Source: Phoronis australis
Lineage: Eukaryota > Phoronida > Phoronidae
Direction of reading: 5' to 3'
Length of the DNA stretch: 64,000 nt
Assembly (NCBI GenBank): GCA_002633005.1
Contig: NMRA01000531.1
Span: forward strand, 1 to 64,000
Below the pieces are notes generated by a model. The model saw only the letters and a program-made list of their open reading frames with translations. It searched no databases and was not told the origin of the DNA. Position 1 is the stretch's first letter. Each line of letters starts with the position of its first letter. Below, one piece after another: positions 11,352 through 22,625 of this stretch. Position numbers and translations under genes: made by a program.

Positions 11352-11406
11352 GGAAAGAGGACTTACGAAGCTCTTACAAGTGTCTCCAAAGAAGACAAGA
11401 AGTCAG
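11352..11406 (+). CDS. Candidate second exon of the secreted-protein gene
   Basis: Preceded by TTTAG and followed by GTAAGG. Read in the phase left by the exon at 10,462-10,548 it gives GKRTYEALTSVSKEDKKS and leaves one base. The GKR at the junction would be a prohormone cleavage/amidation-type site, but a short basic stretch could equally be ordinary protein. Later exons were not found in the next several kilobases. Confidence 0.25.
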
Positions 11407-12431
11407 GTAAGGAGAAAAGAGGTTTGTTGTGAAGTGGGTTTAAAAAGATTGCACGCGGTCTAATGCCTAAGTTGCATCAGACGTGCGCAAGTCACACATG
11501 TCTGTCCCATTGCACAAAACACCTGATTTGAAACTCATGAAAATCCTCTTCCAAGCGACCTCACTCCACTCGTAATAGCGTAACATGTTAATTTGGATAA
11601 AGCGTCATTTTTTCTTGATCCCATTACACGCCCATTTATTTGTATGTAAAGAAGTTTGCGACGAAGTCGTCGTTTCTACTTACCTCAGAGGCTGAATCTG
11701 TCTTTATTTTTATGTGCAAGTTGTCACCAATGAACTTCTTGTCCTGCCATGCATATTTGCGACAAGTATGGTCGTGACAGTTTGAGTTCATGCAAAGTAG
11801 CGTTCGTCGTTACAAGAGGTTGCGTGAGTCCATACGGGTAAATTACAATCAAGGTTAAAATTCGAGAGTCAACTGTGTTACGAGCTAAAATAAAATTTTC
11901 TGGTCACTTACCAAATGCCAACTGAATCCCATATGCATAGGGTTATTTAGTTGTGCAAATTAAAAAAGAATCATCAAAATCGGACAATGTTTGAGAAATT
12001 TATGCATGTTTTTGTCTGTGAATTTCATGTATTTTTTAGCGTTACGAGTGGCCATTTTAAAAATTCCAATTTTCAGATGTCAACAGTGGAAAAGATATTT
12101 ATTTTATTAAGTAAGCAATTGTTTTGACATGACTAGGAATAATCCGAGTCGCTTTCAGAATCACTTATATGAAGTTGTGTTTAATCATTGAGAAATGATG
12201 GGGGTTCATCCTATAACAAGAACTCGTTACGAAATTTGTGAATTCTGTGTTTTTAACCCTCATTTACTGTGAAGAAGGTTAAAAAGTTTACACTCTCTAA
12301 TAAAAAGAACTGCAGAATATGTTAGCCAAACCGAGGCCACACTGTAAATTATTCAATATCTAAACCAACTAAAAGTTTGAATATTGACTGGGTTCAGCTA
12401 TTTGAAAAAGGGCCAAAATGGCTAAAAAAAT
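11407..12431. other. No recognised gene
   Basis: AT-rich. The segment near 11,960-12,010 (AAAATCGGACAATGTTTGAG) has the flavour of an old dispersed repeat, but no second copy was found in the window. Confidence 0.5.
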
Positions 12432-13297
12432 GTAGTGTACGTACCCCCTGGTGAAATTCAGTAACACAAATGGTGAATGCGAATGAAATTATTGCCTTTT
12501 AAATAACAAAATGGTGCTTTTTATCATCAAAGAAAAATAAATGGCCATAAAACATTATGTTTCCATGTGATGCAGAAACAGTGATGTAGTGCACGTACAA
12601 TTTTTTGTAGTTTACGTACCCCCATGTTTACAAATACCATGAAATTATCACTTTGTAAGTGAGCAACATTGGTCCCAGAAAGTTTCCTTCTTTAAAATCT
12701 TAGGTTAAAAGGGTTTTTGATTATGAATACATTTGTTTTGAGTGATGTATTAGCATTTGTGTAGTGTACGTACCTCTATATTTTAACATGTGCCTGTTTT
12801 CAAAGAATGACAGACAGATATCCACATGCATGTTGTACTTTTTATTTGTTCTTTGAATAGATTTATAGATTTGGAAATTGCAGATTCTAAGTGTTTTTAT
12901 AAACCTGACAAGTCATTGAAATGTGGTGTACGTACCCCTGTGTAGTGTACGTACCTTGAGCCTCTGTGCTATAAAATGTTGCCCACAAGTAGTTTTACAT
13001 ACTGCTGTTATAAAAAATACTGATATTTCCAAAATGCATTTAGTCTGACAAAAAAACAATGGACATTATCAAATTTGTGGACAATAGAATGCCACACAGG
13101 ATTATCCAGTAACATCCCAGAAGACACGTCATGTGACAACCGATGTTACAGAGTCAGGTGCTCTATCACTCGAGACAACTTGCAGCAAGCCAACAAGTAA
13201 TAGCAGCACAAAACTCGAGACCATCCCATAAATTTTGTAACTTTGTCAAAATTTGATGTTGATTGACTGTGCATTAATACTTAGTGTACGTACCCCC
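12432..13297 (+). repeat. Seven spaced copies of a GTAGTGTACGTACCCC motif
   Basis: Copies start at 12,432, 12,586, 12,607, 12,761, 12,923, 12,942 and 13,281, all on the same strand. They share a GTACGTAC or TACGTAC core followed by a C-run in most. Distances between successive main copies are 175, 154 and 162 bp. The DNA between copies is AT-rich and not obviously repeated. See findings. Confidence 0.7.
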
Positions 13298-14334
13298 AAC
13301 CATCCCATTTTTACTGTTAACATGTTGAACACTGGACCTAGCATTGCTTTAACTATTTTGACCAACTGGTGAATATATTGTATACTAGGCAAATAACACC
13401 AATAAAGTTTTTAAAAAAGTAGTTACTTATCGTTCTCTTTATGTAAGAATCAAATTCAAGAGAAAAGGTTCTCATTATACTCATATATGCAATTCATCAT
13501 CATCTAGGACAACTTGATCAGCACGGTAATATTTTTTCTTACTTCAGTATGTGATACTTCTTCAATTTAAGCAAGAAGTTATTAAATTAACAGCTACAAA
13601 CCTGGAATTATGGTACTTTAAAATAACCCAGCTTTTATAGTTATATGACATCCTTCATTTTTAACCAAAAGTGGCCACCGAATATGGACCTTGATTGTGA
13701 TTTGCACGGTAGCTATGTAGGTCACGTTCATCTATTGTCGGTGCTTGGCATTTAAACAAAGTTACTTTACACAGATGACTGCTTCCGATAGTCTGGTCTC
13801 CTCATTTAAACTGCTGTATAGAAGGATCAGTGGTTCCCTGAGCAAGTCTGGTCATCTCACTTTCACTTTTGTCCATGACAAGATTCAAGGGGGAATCAAC
13901 AATTGGTCGGACTTCAAAACCCCTTCCCCAGACTTCAAAATCACTTTCCAGGACTTCCAAAACCAGTCGCCTTGGGTGCAAAACCGAAATCAACAGGTTC
14001 GTTTATTGCTGCGATTGCGCTTTTGAATAGGCTACAAACTGACGAATGTTTATCTTGAAACAATATACATGTATCATATTAGAATCAAGCTTTGGACACT
14101 GCAACGTTAAAAATTATCGAATTACCCGCGCAATCGAGAATTCCCGCGCATGAGGAACACGTACCTGGGCCCAGAATCTGATCTTTGTACTCGAAACGAA
14201 CTCGAAATTATTTTTGGCAATTTCTCTGCTGCTTTTGTGCGAACTTAAGATAAGTGGTTATAAGACTATGCTCAAATACATTACAATTTACGCAAATGAG
14301 TTTCTAGTCAAACTTTGCACTTGATAAACCTTAT
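13298..14334. other. No recognised gene
   Basis: Contains an open frame at 13,745-14,026 with internal ACTTC(C)AAAA repeats, so low-complexity rather than protein-like. Confidence 0.45.
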
Positions 14335-14475
14335 AGCCGGGCTACAAACTCCGAGTAAAAACTTGAAATTTCGAGTTCAAACTAGAACTTTTAGCCTGTA
14401 TGTTGGGTTAACTTTATCAACTGCAAACCAGGACTAAAAATTATCCACGTAAGTCATTATGTACTCGAGCATAGA
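14335..14475 (+). repeat. Dispersed repeat family A, copy 1
   Basis: Shares CTCAAGTAAAAACTTGAGA-like, GAGTTCAAACTAG and CAACTGCAAACCAGGACTA blocks in the same order with copies at 31,640, 46,550 and 51,565. All four copies are in the same orientation and strongly diverged. Confidence 0.5.
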
Positions 14476-14481
14476 ATAAAT

Positions 14482-14645
14482 ATAGATTATTACATGGCGA
14501 AGTCGTTATCCCCCGTTATCTAGAGCCCGAGTGGATTTTGAAGAATTATCACAATTGGGGCTAACGCCCCTCGGGCGATAATTCTCCAAAATCCACGAGG
14601 GCTCTAGATAAGGGGGTTAACGACTGAGAACGTGTAATAATCTAT
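14482..14645. mobile_element. Fold-back MITE, full copy
   Basis: A 164-bp element whose two arms are near-perfect inverted repeats of about 70 bp. The ends are ATAGATTATTACA and TGTAATAATCTAT, and the arms contain TTATCTAGAGCCC and GGATTTTGAAGAATTATC. Flanks are TA-rich, so a TA-type duplication is possible but not provable. It encodes nothing. Confidence 0.75.
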
Positions 14646-15189
14646 TTATACCACATACTGAACGAGAAACATTGCAATCAATCGATCTACCTTTCTCGAC
14701 TCGCCTCGGCTTTGTAACTACTTTCTATGTCAGAGGCCCGGGGTCGGAGGTCGTGACCTTTTAAGAAAAGCCGAGCTATCTTTGTCAAATAATGCTTATA
14801 TTCAAAACCAATTGAAAATTTAAACAAAATAGAAATAAAGTGAATCTATAAACTAAGGTTTAGCAACTATTATAGCTTACTACACATTTTATCACGCTGA
14901 GCTTCGACCGGGAAAATAGCGTCTGCTAAAGTACTACTAGGTTACCACTAGTAACTGACTATAGTGCTCAAGTCAAAGGATCCCGACGACACGATACCCG
15001 CATTCAAATTGGAGATCGGGGAATTACAAGTGAAGGAACACGATAGAAAATTTTCACTGAATTAAAATATCGTTTTAATGAAAATTATGCGTCTTATTTT
15101 TCATAGCGCCAAATGTCGGTTCAATGTCCTTTGCTGAACATTGTTGTGCGTGCTCATTTAAGTATTCTATTTTCACGTTCGATGACGTC
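14646..15189. other. No recognised gene
   Basis: Nothing beyond scattered short open frames. Confidence 0.5.
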
Positions 15190-15360
15190 AGCCGCTGAGT
15201 GGTGTGGTGGTAAAGTCGGCAACTCGAAACTCTTGAAGCCCGGGTTCAAATCCGGCCTCGGTTTCCCGCCAAATTGATATCTCACTAGTGAGATAACTTT
15301 ATGGGTTATTTCACGGTTGCATCTGCCATTCGAGGCTAATATTGTGGTATAATAGACACT
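15190..15360 (+). mobile_element. tRNA-derived SINE
   Basis: A tRNA-like head has a box A region (GAGTGGTGTGGTGGTAAAG) and box B (GGGTTCAAATCC, 15,242-15,253). It is followed by a tail with ATATCTCACTAGTGAGATAA, shared with the copy at 32.57 kb. The cloverleaf is imperfect, so this is a SINE and not a tRNA gene. The 3' limit is approximate. Confidence 0.7.
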
Positions 15361-15891
15361 TATCTTGCGTTCTCACCAAATTATAGTAGAAAATGCCAAA
15401 CATAATTTCGAATTCCATTTTGAGTGAAAAGATTGGAGCCCGGGCCCAGGAAGGAGGCACTTACTGCAATAAAACTGATCTCAGTTTGATGCGTACTCAG
15501 ATGAGATGCGATTTATGTGTTAGCAAGTAACTGACGGTGATTCCTTTGGACGATACACCGTGCATAATATGACACGCCGTTACAAGCAGTCTTGTGGACC
15601 CTAGTCTACTGTCAGCTCTTTCAAAGCCCTGAAACCACATCCATTTTGACTAATGAACAATAGCGGAGTTGCAACCGAATCGATTTAACGATTGCGCATG
15701 TCCGGAAATTAGGGTGCGCAAAAGCTACTGGGATTGTTGATGGTAAACGGGATGGCCGACTGGTTTGCACGACGTGTAATTTGTGTGCATTAAACTACGC
15801 TGTTGTATGTAATTCTGCCGCTATTCGCCCTAATTAGCGCCCATGGCTCAACAAGTGCCCCAACGCGTTTTCAGACTTTGCTAAAGTAAGC
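15361..15891. other. No recognised gene; left flank of the gap
   Basis: Contains a GGAGCCCGGGCCCAGGAAGG block near 15,436. Exons belonging to the gene that ends at 16,889 may be hidden in the gap on the right. Confidence 0.4.
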
Positions 15892-16680
15892 NNNNNNNNN
15901 NNNNNNNNNNNNNNNNNNNNNNNNNNNNNNNNNNNNNNNNNNNNNNNNNNNNNNNNNNNNNNNNNNNNNNNNNNNNNNNNNNNNNNNNNNNNNNNNNNNN
16001 NNNNNNNNNNNNNNNNNNNNNNNNNNNNNNNNNNNNNNNNNNNNNNNNNNNNNNNNNNNNNNNNNNNNNNNNNNNNNNNNNNNNNNNNNNNNNNNNNNNN
16101 NNNNNNNNNNNNNNNNNNNNNNNNNNNNNNNNNNNNNNNNNNNNNNNNNNNNNNNNNNNNNNNNNNNNNNNNNNNNNNNNNNNNNNNNNNNNNNNNNNNN
16201 NNNNNNNNNNNNNNNNNNNNNNNNNNNNNNNNNNNNNNNNNNNNNNNNNNNNNNNNNNNNNNNNNNNNNNNNNNNNNNNNNNNNNNNNNNNNNNNNNNNN
16301 NNNNNNNNNNNNNNNNNNNNNNNNNNNNNNNNNNNNNNNNNNNNNNNNNNNNNNNNNNNNNNNNNNNNNNNNNNNNNNNNNNNNNNNNNNNNNNNNNNNN
16401 NNNNNNNNNNNNNNNNNNNNNNNNNNNNNNNNNNNNNNNNNNNNNNNNNNNNNNNNNNNNNNNNNNNNNNNNNNNNNNNNNNNNNNNNNNNNNNNNNNNN
16501 NNNNNNNNNNNNNNNNNNNNNNNNNNNNNNNNNNNNNNNNNNNNNNNNNNNNNNNNNNNNNNNNNNNNNNNNNNNNNNNNNNNNNNNNNNNNNNNNNNNN
16601 NNNNNNNNNNNNNNNNNNNNNNNNNNNNNNNNNNNNNNNNNNNNNNNNNNNNNNNNNNNNNNNNNNNNNNNNNNNNNNNN
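15892..16680. other. Assembly gap (789 N)
   Basis: A run of N. Long open frames that cross it are artefacts. Confidence 1.
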
Positions 16681-16709
16681 CTAAACGACGTTCCTGGTGG
16701 AATCGATGA

Positions 16710-16889
16710 GTGTTTTTGTACTGTTTGAAAACGCGTCGACAGAGACAAGAGGCGATGCTTTTCAACAGTGAATCGTACGTTCATGATATGGAAATTTGTA
16801 AAGGTGACGATGAAAAAATAAGTGCTCGAGGAGCCAGCGAAAATCCGAAGAACCCCTCGGCCTCGGGGCCACCTTCACCTGACAAATAA
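16710..16889 (+). CDS. Candidate C-terminal exon of a plus-strand gene, possibly a membrane protein tail
   Basis: The frame after the TGA at 16,707 gives 59 codons and a TAA at 16,887-16,889. It begins VFLYCLKTRRQRQEAMLFN, a hydrophobic stub then a basic stop-transfer-like stretch. It continues SESYVHDMEICKGDDEK and ends SASGPPSPDK, the sort of Ser/Pro/acidic cytoplasmic tail seen in receptors. An AATAAA lies 93 bp after the stop. The true 5' splice point is not certain (somewhere near 16,710-16,725), and upstream exons probably lie in the gap. I do not recognise the family; 'membrane protein' is an inference from composition. Confidence 0.45.
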   Translation: MFLYCLKTRRQRQEAMLFNSESYVHDMEICKGDDEKISARGASENPKNPSASGPPSPDK

Positions 16890-16981
16890 CAAGGCCACTG
16901 ATACGATATGTTCATGTAAAGCTGGGTATGTACCTTAAAGTCGAATTATCTGTACGATTCCATAGATTTCATGATCTTTCG

Positions 16982-16987
16982 AATAAA
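16982..16987 (+). promoter_or_regulatory. Poly(A) signal AATAAA
   Basis: Canonical hexamer 93 bp after the stop codon at 16,889, at a fitting distance for a short 3' UTR. Confidence 0.45.
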
Positions 16988-17247
16988 GTCAGTGAAGATC
17001 CACCGATGTTTTTATTCTGTCGTCTGCTAAATTTCGCCAAATGAAAAGTAGGTCATAGATTACAGACAACACATGCACTATAGTGTCTGACTAGGTCGAC
17101 TCGATAGCACTGTTTACGCTTTTCTAATCTTGTAACGAAATATTTTGATAAAAAAATTCAGGTTCATAGCTGCAGGTACACACTCATCTCGTCCTGGCCA
17201 AACAGTTAGCACCTGTAGGTCTAGGGCAGTGTCTAAGTAAAATTAAT

Positions 17248-17490
17248 GTCTGGAATTCAGTGGCGAATCTAAGAAACCACAGGGGGGGCCAACATATGTT
17301 GCCTCGTGGAATTGGGCTAAGTGCAATTGTATGTGCACAGGCGGCCCGAAAGTTGCAGGGGCCAGGGATGTAAACCGTTGGACCTTCTGTTCAGAAAATC
17401 TATCGGTGGACTAAAAAAACAGGAACACGATTCCGCCGCGATCTGGGGTCTGAGCCCCCCCCCCTCTTCCGCTACCAGTCCAAGTTACTG
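17248..17490. repeat. Possible decayed element with G-run and C-run ends
   Basis: Starts CAGTGGCGAATCTAAGAAAC followed by GGGGGGG and ends with a 12-base C-run and CTCTTCCGCTACC. The left end resembles the CGATCCAGGATTTTGAG end of the nested repeat at 26.2-26.5 kb. Boundaries are guessed. Confidence 0.3.
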
Positions 17491-18383
17491 AACTCAGTAT
17501 TTTCGTTGTGGCAAACTTGTAAGAAGATGTTATGTTCGTAACTAAGCAAGTGAAACTTCTGGTTGCACAGAATTCTCTCCAGGTAACACATACTCTTCCT
17601 CTGAGTAAGGGGATTGGAGGGGTTCAAAAGGAAAGTTTGAAAAACTTAGGACTTGCGACGTATGTTTTAAGATGATGCAACTGTCACAATAAATGCCACC
17701 TACTATGTCTTTACCCGTCTCTTTTAGTGAAAACTACTACACTGAGCATGGCATATTGTGTGATTAATGTTAACAGGATCTAGAAAAAATTAAAACCTTA
17801 ATAAAACGGATTTTATCTCAATTCAGGTCAATTTAAACTTAAGTCTTACTAATACTATTTCAGCACAACTCCAATTAGTTTTAAACTTAATCGCGTTTAC
17901 TTTAAAATGACCGCCTTAGTGACTGACAGCTGTCTCATGTATTATGGGCACATTAAAATGCCGCCATATGTAATGAGGATTCCGCGGATAGAGAATAAGA
18001 CAAACACAAACACTTCCGAAAGTTACGAAATATTTATATTTTAGTGAAACCTTGACAATGACGAAATTCACCCTGTGTTCTAAATAAGTGAATGAGTTAA
18101 GACGTTTTACAAAATCGAGTAGAACTATCTTCATCACTCAGTGTGTAACGCTGTATCAGTTTTTAAGACACCTGTGCCGTCTGTTTTCGTCAAATACATT
18201 TTAATCTGGCTCATCAACATTGATTGCAATGTGGCTGTTTCGCTAAAACTTCGTGACATTGTCTTTTGTTGAGCCCGAAATACGCAATTTTAGGATTATT
18301 GTTGATAGTTGGTATTTTTTTTTAGTTATTAGTTTTCGCCAAAGTTCGTCGTTTCTGTGGTTTTACTTCAAATCGTTGTCGGT
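17491..18383. other. No recognised gene
   Basis: AT-rich; nothing supported. Confidence 0.5.
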
Positions 18384-18769
18384 CTACCAGCCATTCGTTA
18401 AGGCTGGTGACTTTATCAGTTGAAAACAGTTAAAATACCCTGCGGTCTGTTGAGTGGGATTCATCTCACCCAGCAGAGCGTTTGGCTGCGACACCAGAGT
18501 TTCGGGTTCTTCTGCGTTCACAGTCATACAGTTTAAATGTTCAGTCTGATCTTCTGGGCACAATCTGCCGTCCATCGGAGTGACGCTGTCGAACCTCACA
18601 GTTTTTCCTTCCGAAGCGGAGGACCCGGCGTTTTCTACACCTGAGCAACCACAGGACGAGCACCACACCGTCGAGTATCCGTTTGCATCGCCATGATGGG
18701 TAGAATACATGCATGTCTGGCTACCTTCTGCCAGATGAGTGATCCAGGCAGGAAGGTGCGCATGCTGGC
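18384..18769 (-). CDS. Candidate terminal coding exon, unknown protein
   Basis: On the minus strand an acceptor (GTTGGGTTAG) at 18,770 is followed by two bases and 127 open codons to a TAG at 18,384-18,386. Composition is protein-like: HAHLPAWITHLAEGSQTC, a Cys-rich VWCSSCGCSG, an acidic/polar TVRFDSVTPMDGRLCPEDQ and NAEEPETLVSQPNALLGEM. GC content is higher than the surroundings. No known domain recognised. It joins in phase to the small exon at 18,924-18,966. A shorter exon ending at a GTATTT donor inside the frame is possible. Confidence 0.35.
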
Positions 18770-18923
18770 CTAACCCAACATTCTCCGTCTTCGTGACAGC
18801 TCATGGGTTTATTTCGTAGAGTCGTTTTCCTAGACTGGTTGCCTTCCATGGCTGACGGGCCTAGACTACCCATTCAGTTGTCCTCGTAAACAATTTGTCG
18901 CCCACTAGGAGCAATGTTCTTAC

Positions 18924-18966
18924 AGGATACCCAGAAAACAGTTTCGGGTTCGATTCTGCTCTGGAA
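18924..18966 (-). CDS. Candidate internal exon upstream of 18,769
   Basis: Bounded by GATATCAG and GTAAGA. The 43 bases read FQSRIEPETVFWVS plus one base, which with GC of the next exon gives Cys, so the 154-bp intron keeps frame. Small size and the lack of an upstream partner keep this uncertain. Confidence 0.25.
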
Positions 18967-19712
18967 CTGATATCAGAAAATGAGTTTTCTCGCCTATAAT
19001 GTCCTTGACTTTCGTAAAAATGAGCAAATGATGGTGTTATAGTAAACCAGGTTTTGCTCTTAAACGAGAAGATAGTAGTTTTTAGTGTCATTTTGGTTAA
19101 ATTGCGGTTTATTTCGTAACTACAGATAATTTTTTAAGTAATGCAATTTCCTGGCACTAAATAATTATGCACACGTTCTCTCCAAAAGTGACGTTCGCGA
19201 GCAAAATCATTCTCTGCCAGGTTTGTTTGAGCGACACTCACTGTGAAGATCCGCCGATTGTATTCTTATTCCAATTATATGTCTTCGACGGATTTTCTCC
19301 GAGATAGAACTAGAATTTATCCATTGATTGATCTGCAGCATTGGAAAATCCGAAATTAATAATTACAGCATTTATCTCCAAGGAACTTGAAATTCAAATT
19401 CTGTCCATATTAAAAGTGTTGACGACAAGAATCAAAAATGTTTAATCAAAATGGCTTGGACAAAGAAATAAAAACATTTTGTGTCACTTACTTGGCAAAA
19501 AAGAGCAACCTCGAAGCCATCATTGCGCGGGAGGTGGTTCGAATTTCTAGAACGGTGGACCTTGGATATTTTGCAAGCGCTGACACTGAGTTTTTGGTTG
19601 TATTTTTGCGTTTCTCTACTCCGAAAATTCACTTCTTCGAAGGTCCACTAATTCCGGGGGTTCACTACTCCAAAAATATATGAAATGTCGGTCTCCAGGT
19701 GTAATTTTTGTA

Positions 19713-20300
19713 CTCTAGACCTGCTTTTCCTTAATAATGTTAACGTACTCGTCGAGGTTTCTCAATGTAAGAAAACACGGTAGTTAAATGTCTGGATTTT
19801 GAGCAACGACGGAGGACTGCCTATAGTGAACTTACCCTTGGCGTGTAACGGAAACGCGGACACGTGTATACGCATGCTTGTAAATCCACCAATCCACACT
19901 CAAAGCAGACACTAGATGAACGACATATTTGACGATCACTTTCAATTCGAAATTTGAAAATGCCTGCACTTTATCGTACTTTGCTAGCAAGGATACCAAA
20001 ATGGCAGATAACAAACCTATTTTGGCTGTTAGCATTTATTTATTTCATTCCCACAGTAGGCCGACACAAGTTTCAGAACTAGCGTAAAACGTGATGTCAA
20101 CTGCACTGCTTTTTGGCCGGGTACGGCCCTATGATTACGTGAAGGGCTTGGAATCAGAAGCTAATTCAAAATCGTTACTAACGTAGTTATAATTGCAGTT
20201 AGCAGTAGCAGTAGCTGCAACAATTTTGTTGTTGTCCATCTATATCCTATCATTAGTGAATAGGCTGGAGGTTGACCGTTTCTGGGAGGGGTTCGATTGA
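19713..20300 (+). repeat. Diverged direct duplication, copy A
   Basis: Aligns with 21,902-22,625 through shared blocks in the same order: TCTAGACCT, GTTAAATGTCTGG, TTTTGAGCAACGAC, CACTTTCAATTC, GATTACGTGAAG.GCTTGG, and CAACAATTTTGTTGTTGTCC. The second copy holds an extra roughly 200 bp. Not coding as far as I can see. Confidence 0.8.
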
Positions 20301-21486
20301 GCCCGGCTCCGAAATGGCTTCGGGCCAAACAGTCAATACATGATCCGAGCAGCTCGGGGAAAAACAAAACGAAGATCGCGAAAGTTCTGACCACGTATGA
20401 GTCTCATTTTGTAAACAGTGACGCGACGTGGCACTGAGGATTAAGTTTTCTCTGGGGCTCAATATTATGTTGAAACTCTTGTGATCATTATGTGCTTAGC
20501 AAAATTCCTGATAAGTAAAGCAAGCTTAACAAATATCCGCTTTATAGCTATCAGTTGTCATATCCAAGAAAAGGTGAGTCATTAGCCTTCAATTTCTCAA
20601 ATACGATTTATTGTAAATAATCTCAGTGGATGGTTTCCACCCCGTAGTTGATGTCAGTGATTAGTAAAGTTGGCGAGAAACCAAAAATATTCGCTCGCTA
20701 GCATGAGGCTGTTTCGGAATGCAGAAACCGGATATTCTCGCGTCGGGGGCTATGTCTTCCCCGCAAGTAGTCACTTTTTCAACGAAAAATACGGGCGAGG
20801 CATCGGATAATTTTTATTGGTAAAAAGCAAAAAATAATTATCTTAGATCTGTGTTAGCACGTCGAATAAATCCTTGGAATTTTTCACTCAAGACTTCAGT
20901 GGTTGGAAAATGCTAGTTCAAGTCGGTACTAAAATACTTTGGATTTCATGCGCATGCGAAATTGCCCGCATGTCTTACGAAGACGAAAAAATGAGAACGT
21001 TATTGCATTATAAAAATAAAGAGAGGGAATATTGATAAACTATAAAACACGATACATTCATCAAATCCATGTCAAGGTCGCATCATTTCACAGCGCGACT
21101 GAAAAGCTTAGGGCTGCTGCGCCTGAACCTCACCCATCGGAACCACGCACACGGCCGGGTCGAAATTAAATGTAGTTAGCATGTTACCCTTTCCCTGCCA
21201 GTCGTCACGAAGTCAGAGAGCCCCATTTAGTCTTCTTTAATTTAAAACCGTTGGTCGCCGCAATCCTGGCGCGTGCCCCAGATGTACATGCTTGAGGATG
21301 AGTCGTTAGTGAGATTCAAGAATCACTATTGGCAGTGATTGAAACTGAGCTCATTTGTAAACAATGAAATCTATGTATTAAGAACTAACATTTGCGCACT
21401 CTTAAATTGTTACTGAATGGACACAAATACAATACTTTATTCACGTCTGTTAAAACGACTCATTAGCAGACAATCAGAGTAATGAA
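20301..21486. other. No recognised gene
   Basis: Overlapping short open frames at 20,161-20,462 on the minus strand are not convincing; nothing else seen. Confidence 0.45.
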
Positions 21487-21600
21487 CTGTGTGTCGACAG
21501 TGGTTTGAGGTCGGGATCCTGTTCGAATCCCGGCTTCACTGGCTGACAATCGATTATTGCACAAAGGTGTCTCCTACTCCTCTGAGCTCCGTCTTCGTAG
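21487..21600 (+). mobile_element. tRNA-derived SINE-like sequence
   Basis: TCGACAGTGGTTTGAGGTCG as a degenerate box A region, then box B TGTTCGAATCCC near 21,522 within a pairing GGGATCC/GGCTTC arm. Not a complete cloverleaf. Confidence 0.45.
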
Positions 21601-21707
21601 CGAATGTTTGCATGGGTGTGAATTAGAACTTGGATTTAATGCAAAAGAGACTCCTGGGGCTGTGTTTATATTTAAGAAATAAAAATAACTGTCGGAGTTC
21701 TGGTTTT

Positions 21708-21785
21708 GGAGTTGCGGACATTCGAAGTAGAGAACTTTGGAAAGTGGCGAACCTTCGGAGTAGCGAACCTTCGGAATAGTGACAT
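21708..21785 (+). repeat. Short imperfect repeats of GTAGCGAACCTTCGGA
   Basis: Four to five imperfect 16-17 bp copies in tandem. Related sequence occurs in inverted sense at 19,615-19,675 (GAATTAGTGGACCTTCGAAG). Confidence 0.6.
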
Positions 21786-21901
21786 TTAACCTTGGAAATC
21801 TTTTCCACCAAGTTGGTTGTCCGTGTGAAGTCTGTGAGGCTGTGCACCATTGACACTAATGACAAGAGAAGTCTATCTTCATTGTCCAAAGTTTTTATTG
21901 G

Positions 21902-22625
21902 GTCTAGACCTATTATTCCCCAAAAATATGATCATGCTCGTAGGTGTTTCCTCAATGCAAGAAAACATGGTTATAGTTAAATGTCTGGTTTTTGAGCAAC
22001 GACAGAGGGCTGCCTATCATGAACATACCGTTAGCTTCAACTGTATCAAAAGTACGGAAACGCAAACACGTGTACACGCATGCATGTCAATCCACAAATC
22101 CATAACGAAGTGGACATTGGATAAAAAACATTCCTGTATTTGACGAACACTTTCAATTCCAAATTTGAAAACTCCTGCCCTTTACCGTACTATGCTAGCA
22201 AGCAATATCAGATAACGAACCTATTTTATGTTGTTCTGTTTCTTGGTCGATTTTAAGGCATTCACACCGCACTGTGACTTTTTGGGAGCTCTCTCGCTGC
22301 TAAATAGCTTAGCTAGGTATAGACATTTATTTCTAGACTCTCTTGTTACACTACGGACCACCACCGTGCGTTCAGTGCCGATGAGTAACATAAAGCCTCC
22401 TCTAATCGTCTGTCATCTACTCAACTGCTACTTGGGCGTAGTTGGCCGGGAACGGCCCTACGATTACGTGAAGCGCTTGGAATCAGAAGCAAATTCAGAA
22501 TTATTACTTACTCAGTTATCACTGTAGTTAGTAGTACCAGTTGCAACAATTTTGTTGTTGTCCATCTGTATCCTATCTTTAACGGATAGGCTGGCGCTGA
22601 ACCTTTTCTTCGGAGGGGCCCCTGG
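21902..22625 (+). repeat. Diverged direct duplication, copy B
   Basis: Partner of 19,713-20,300, with an insertion between about 22,250 and 22,430 relative to copy A. Open frames in it are not shared with copy A, which argues against coding. Confidence 0.8.

Noticed and set aside
15195-15260. tRNA gene on the plus strand
   Set aside because: Box A and B are present but the arms do not pair properly and a shared SINE tail follows.
15834-16784. Minus-strand open frames of about 300 codons
   Set aside because: They run through the N gap; only 30-odd real codons exist at each side and none is convincing.
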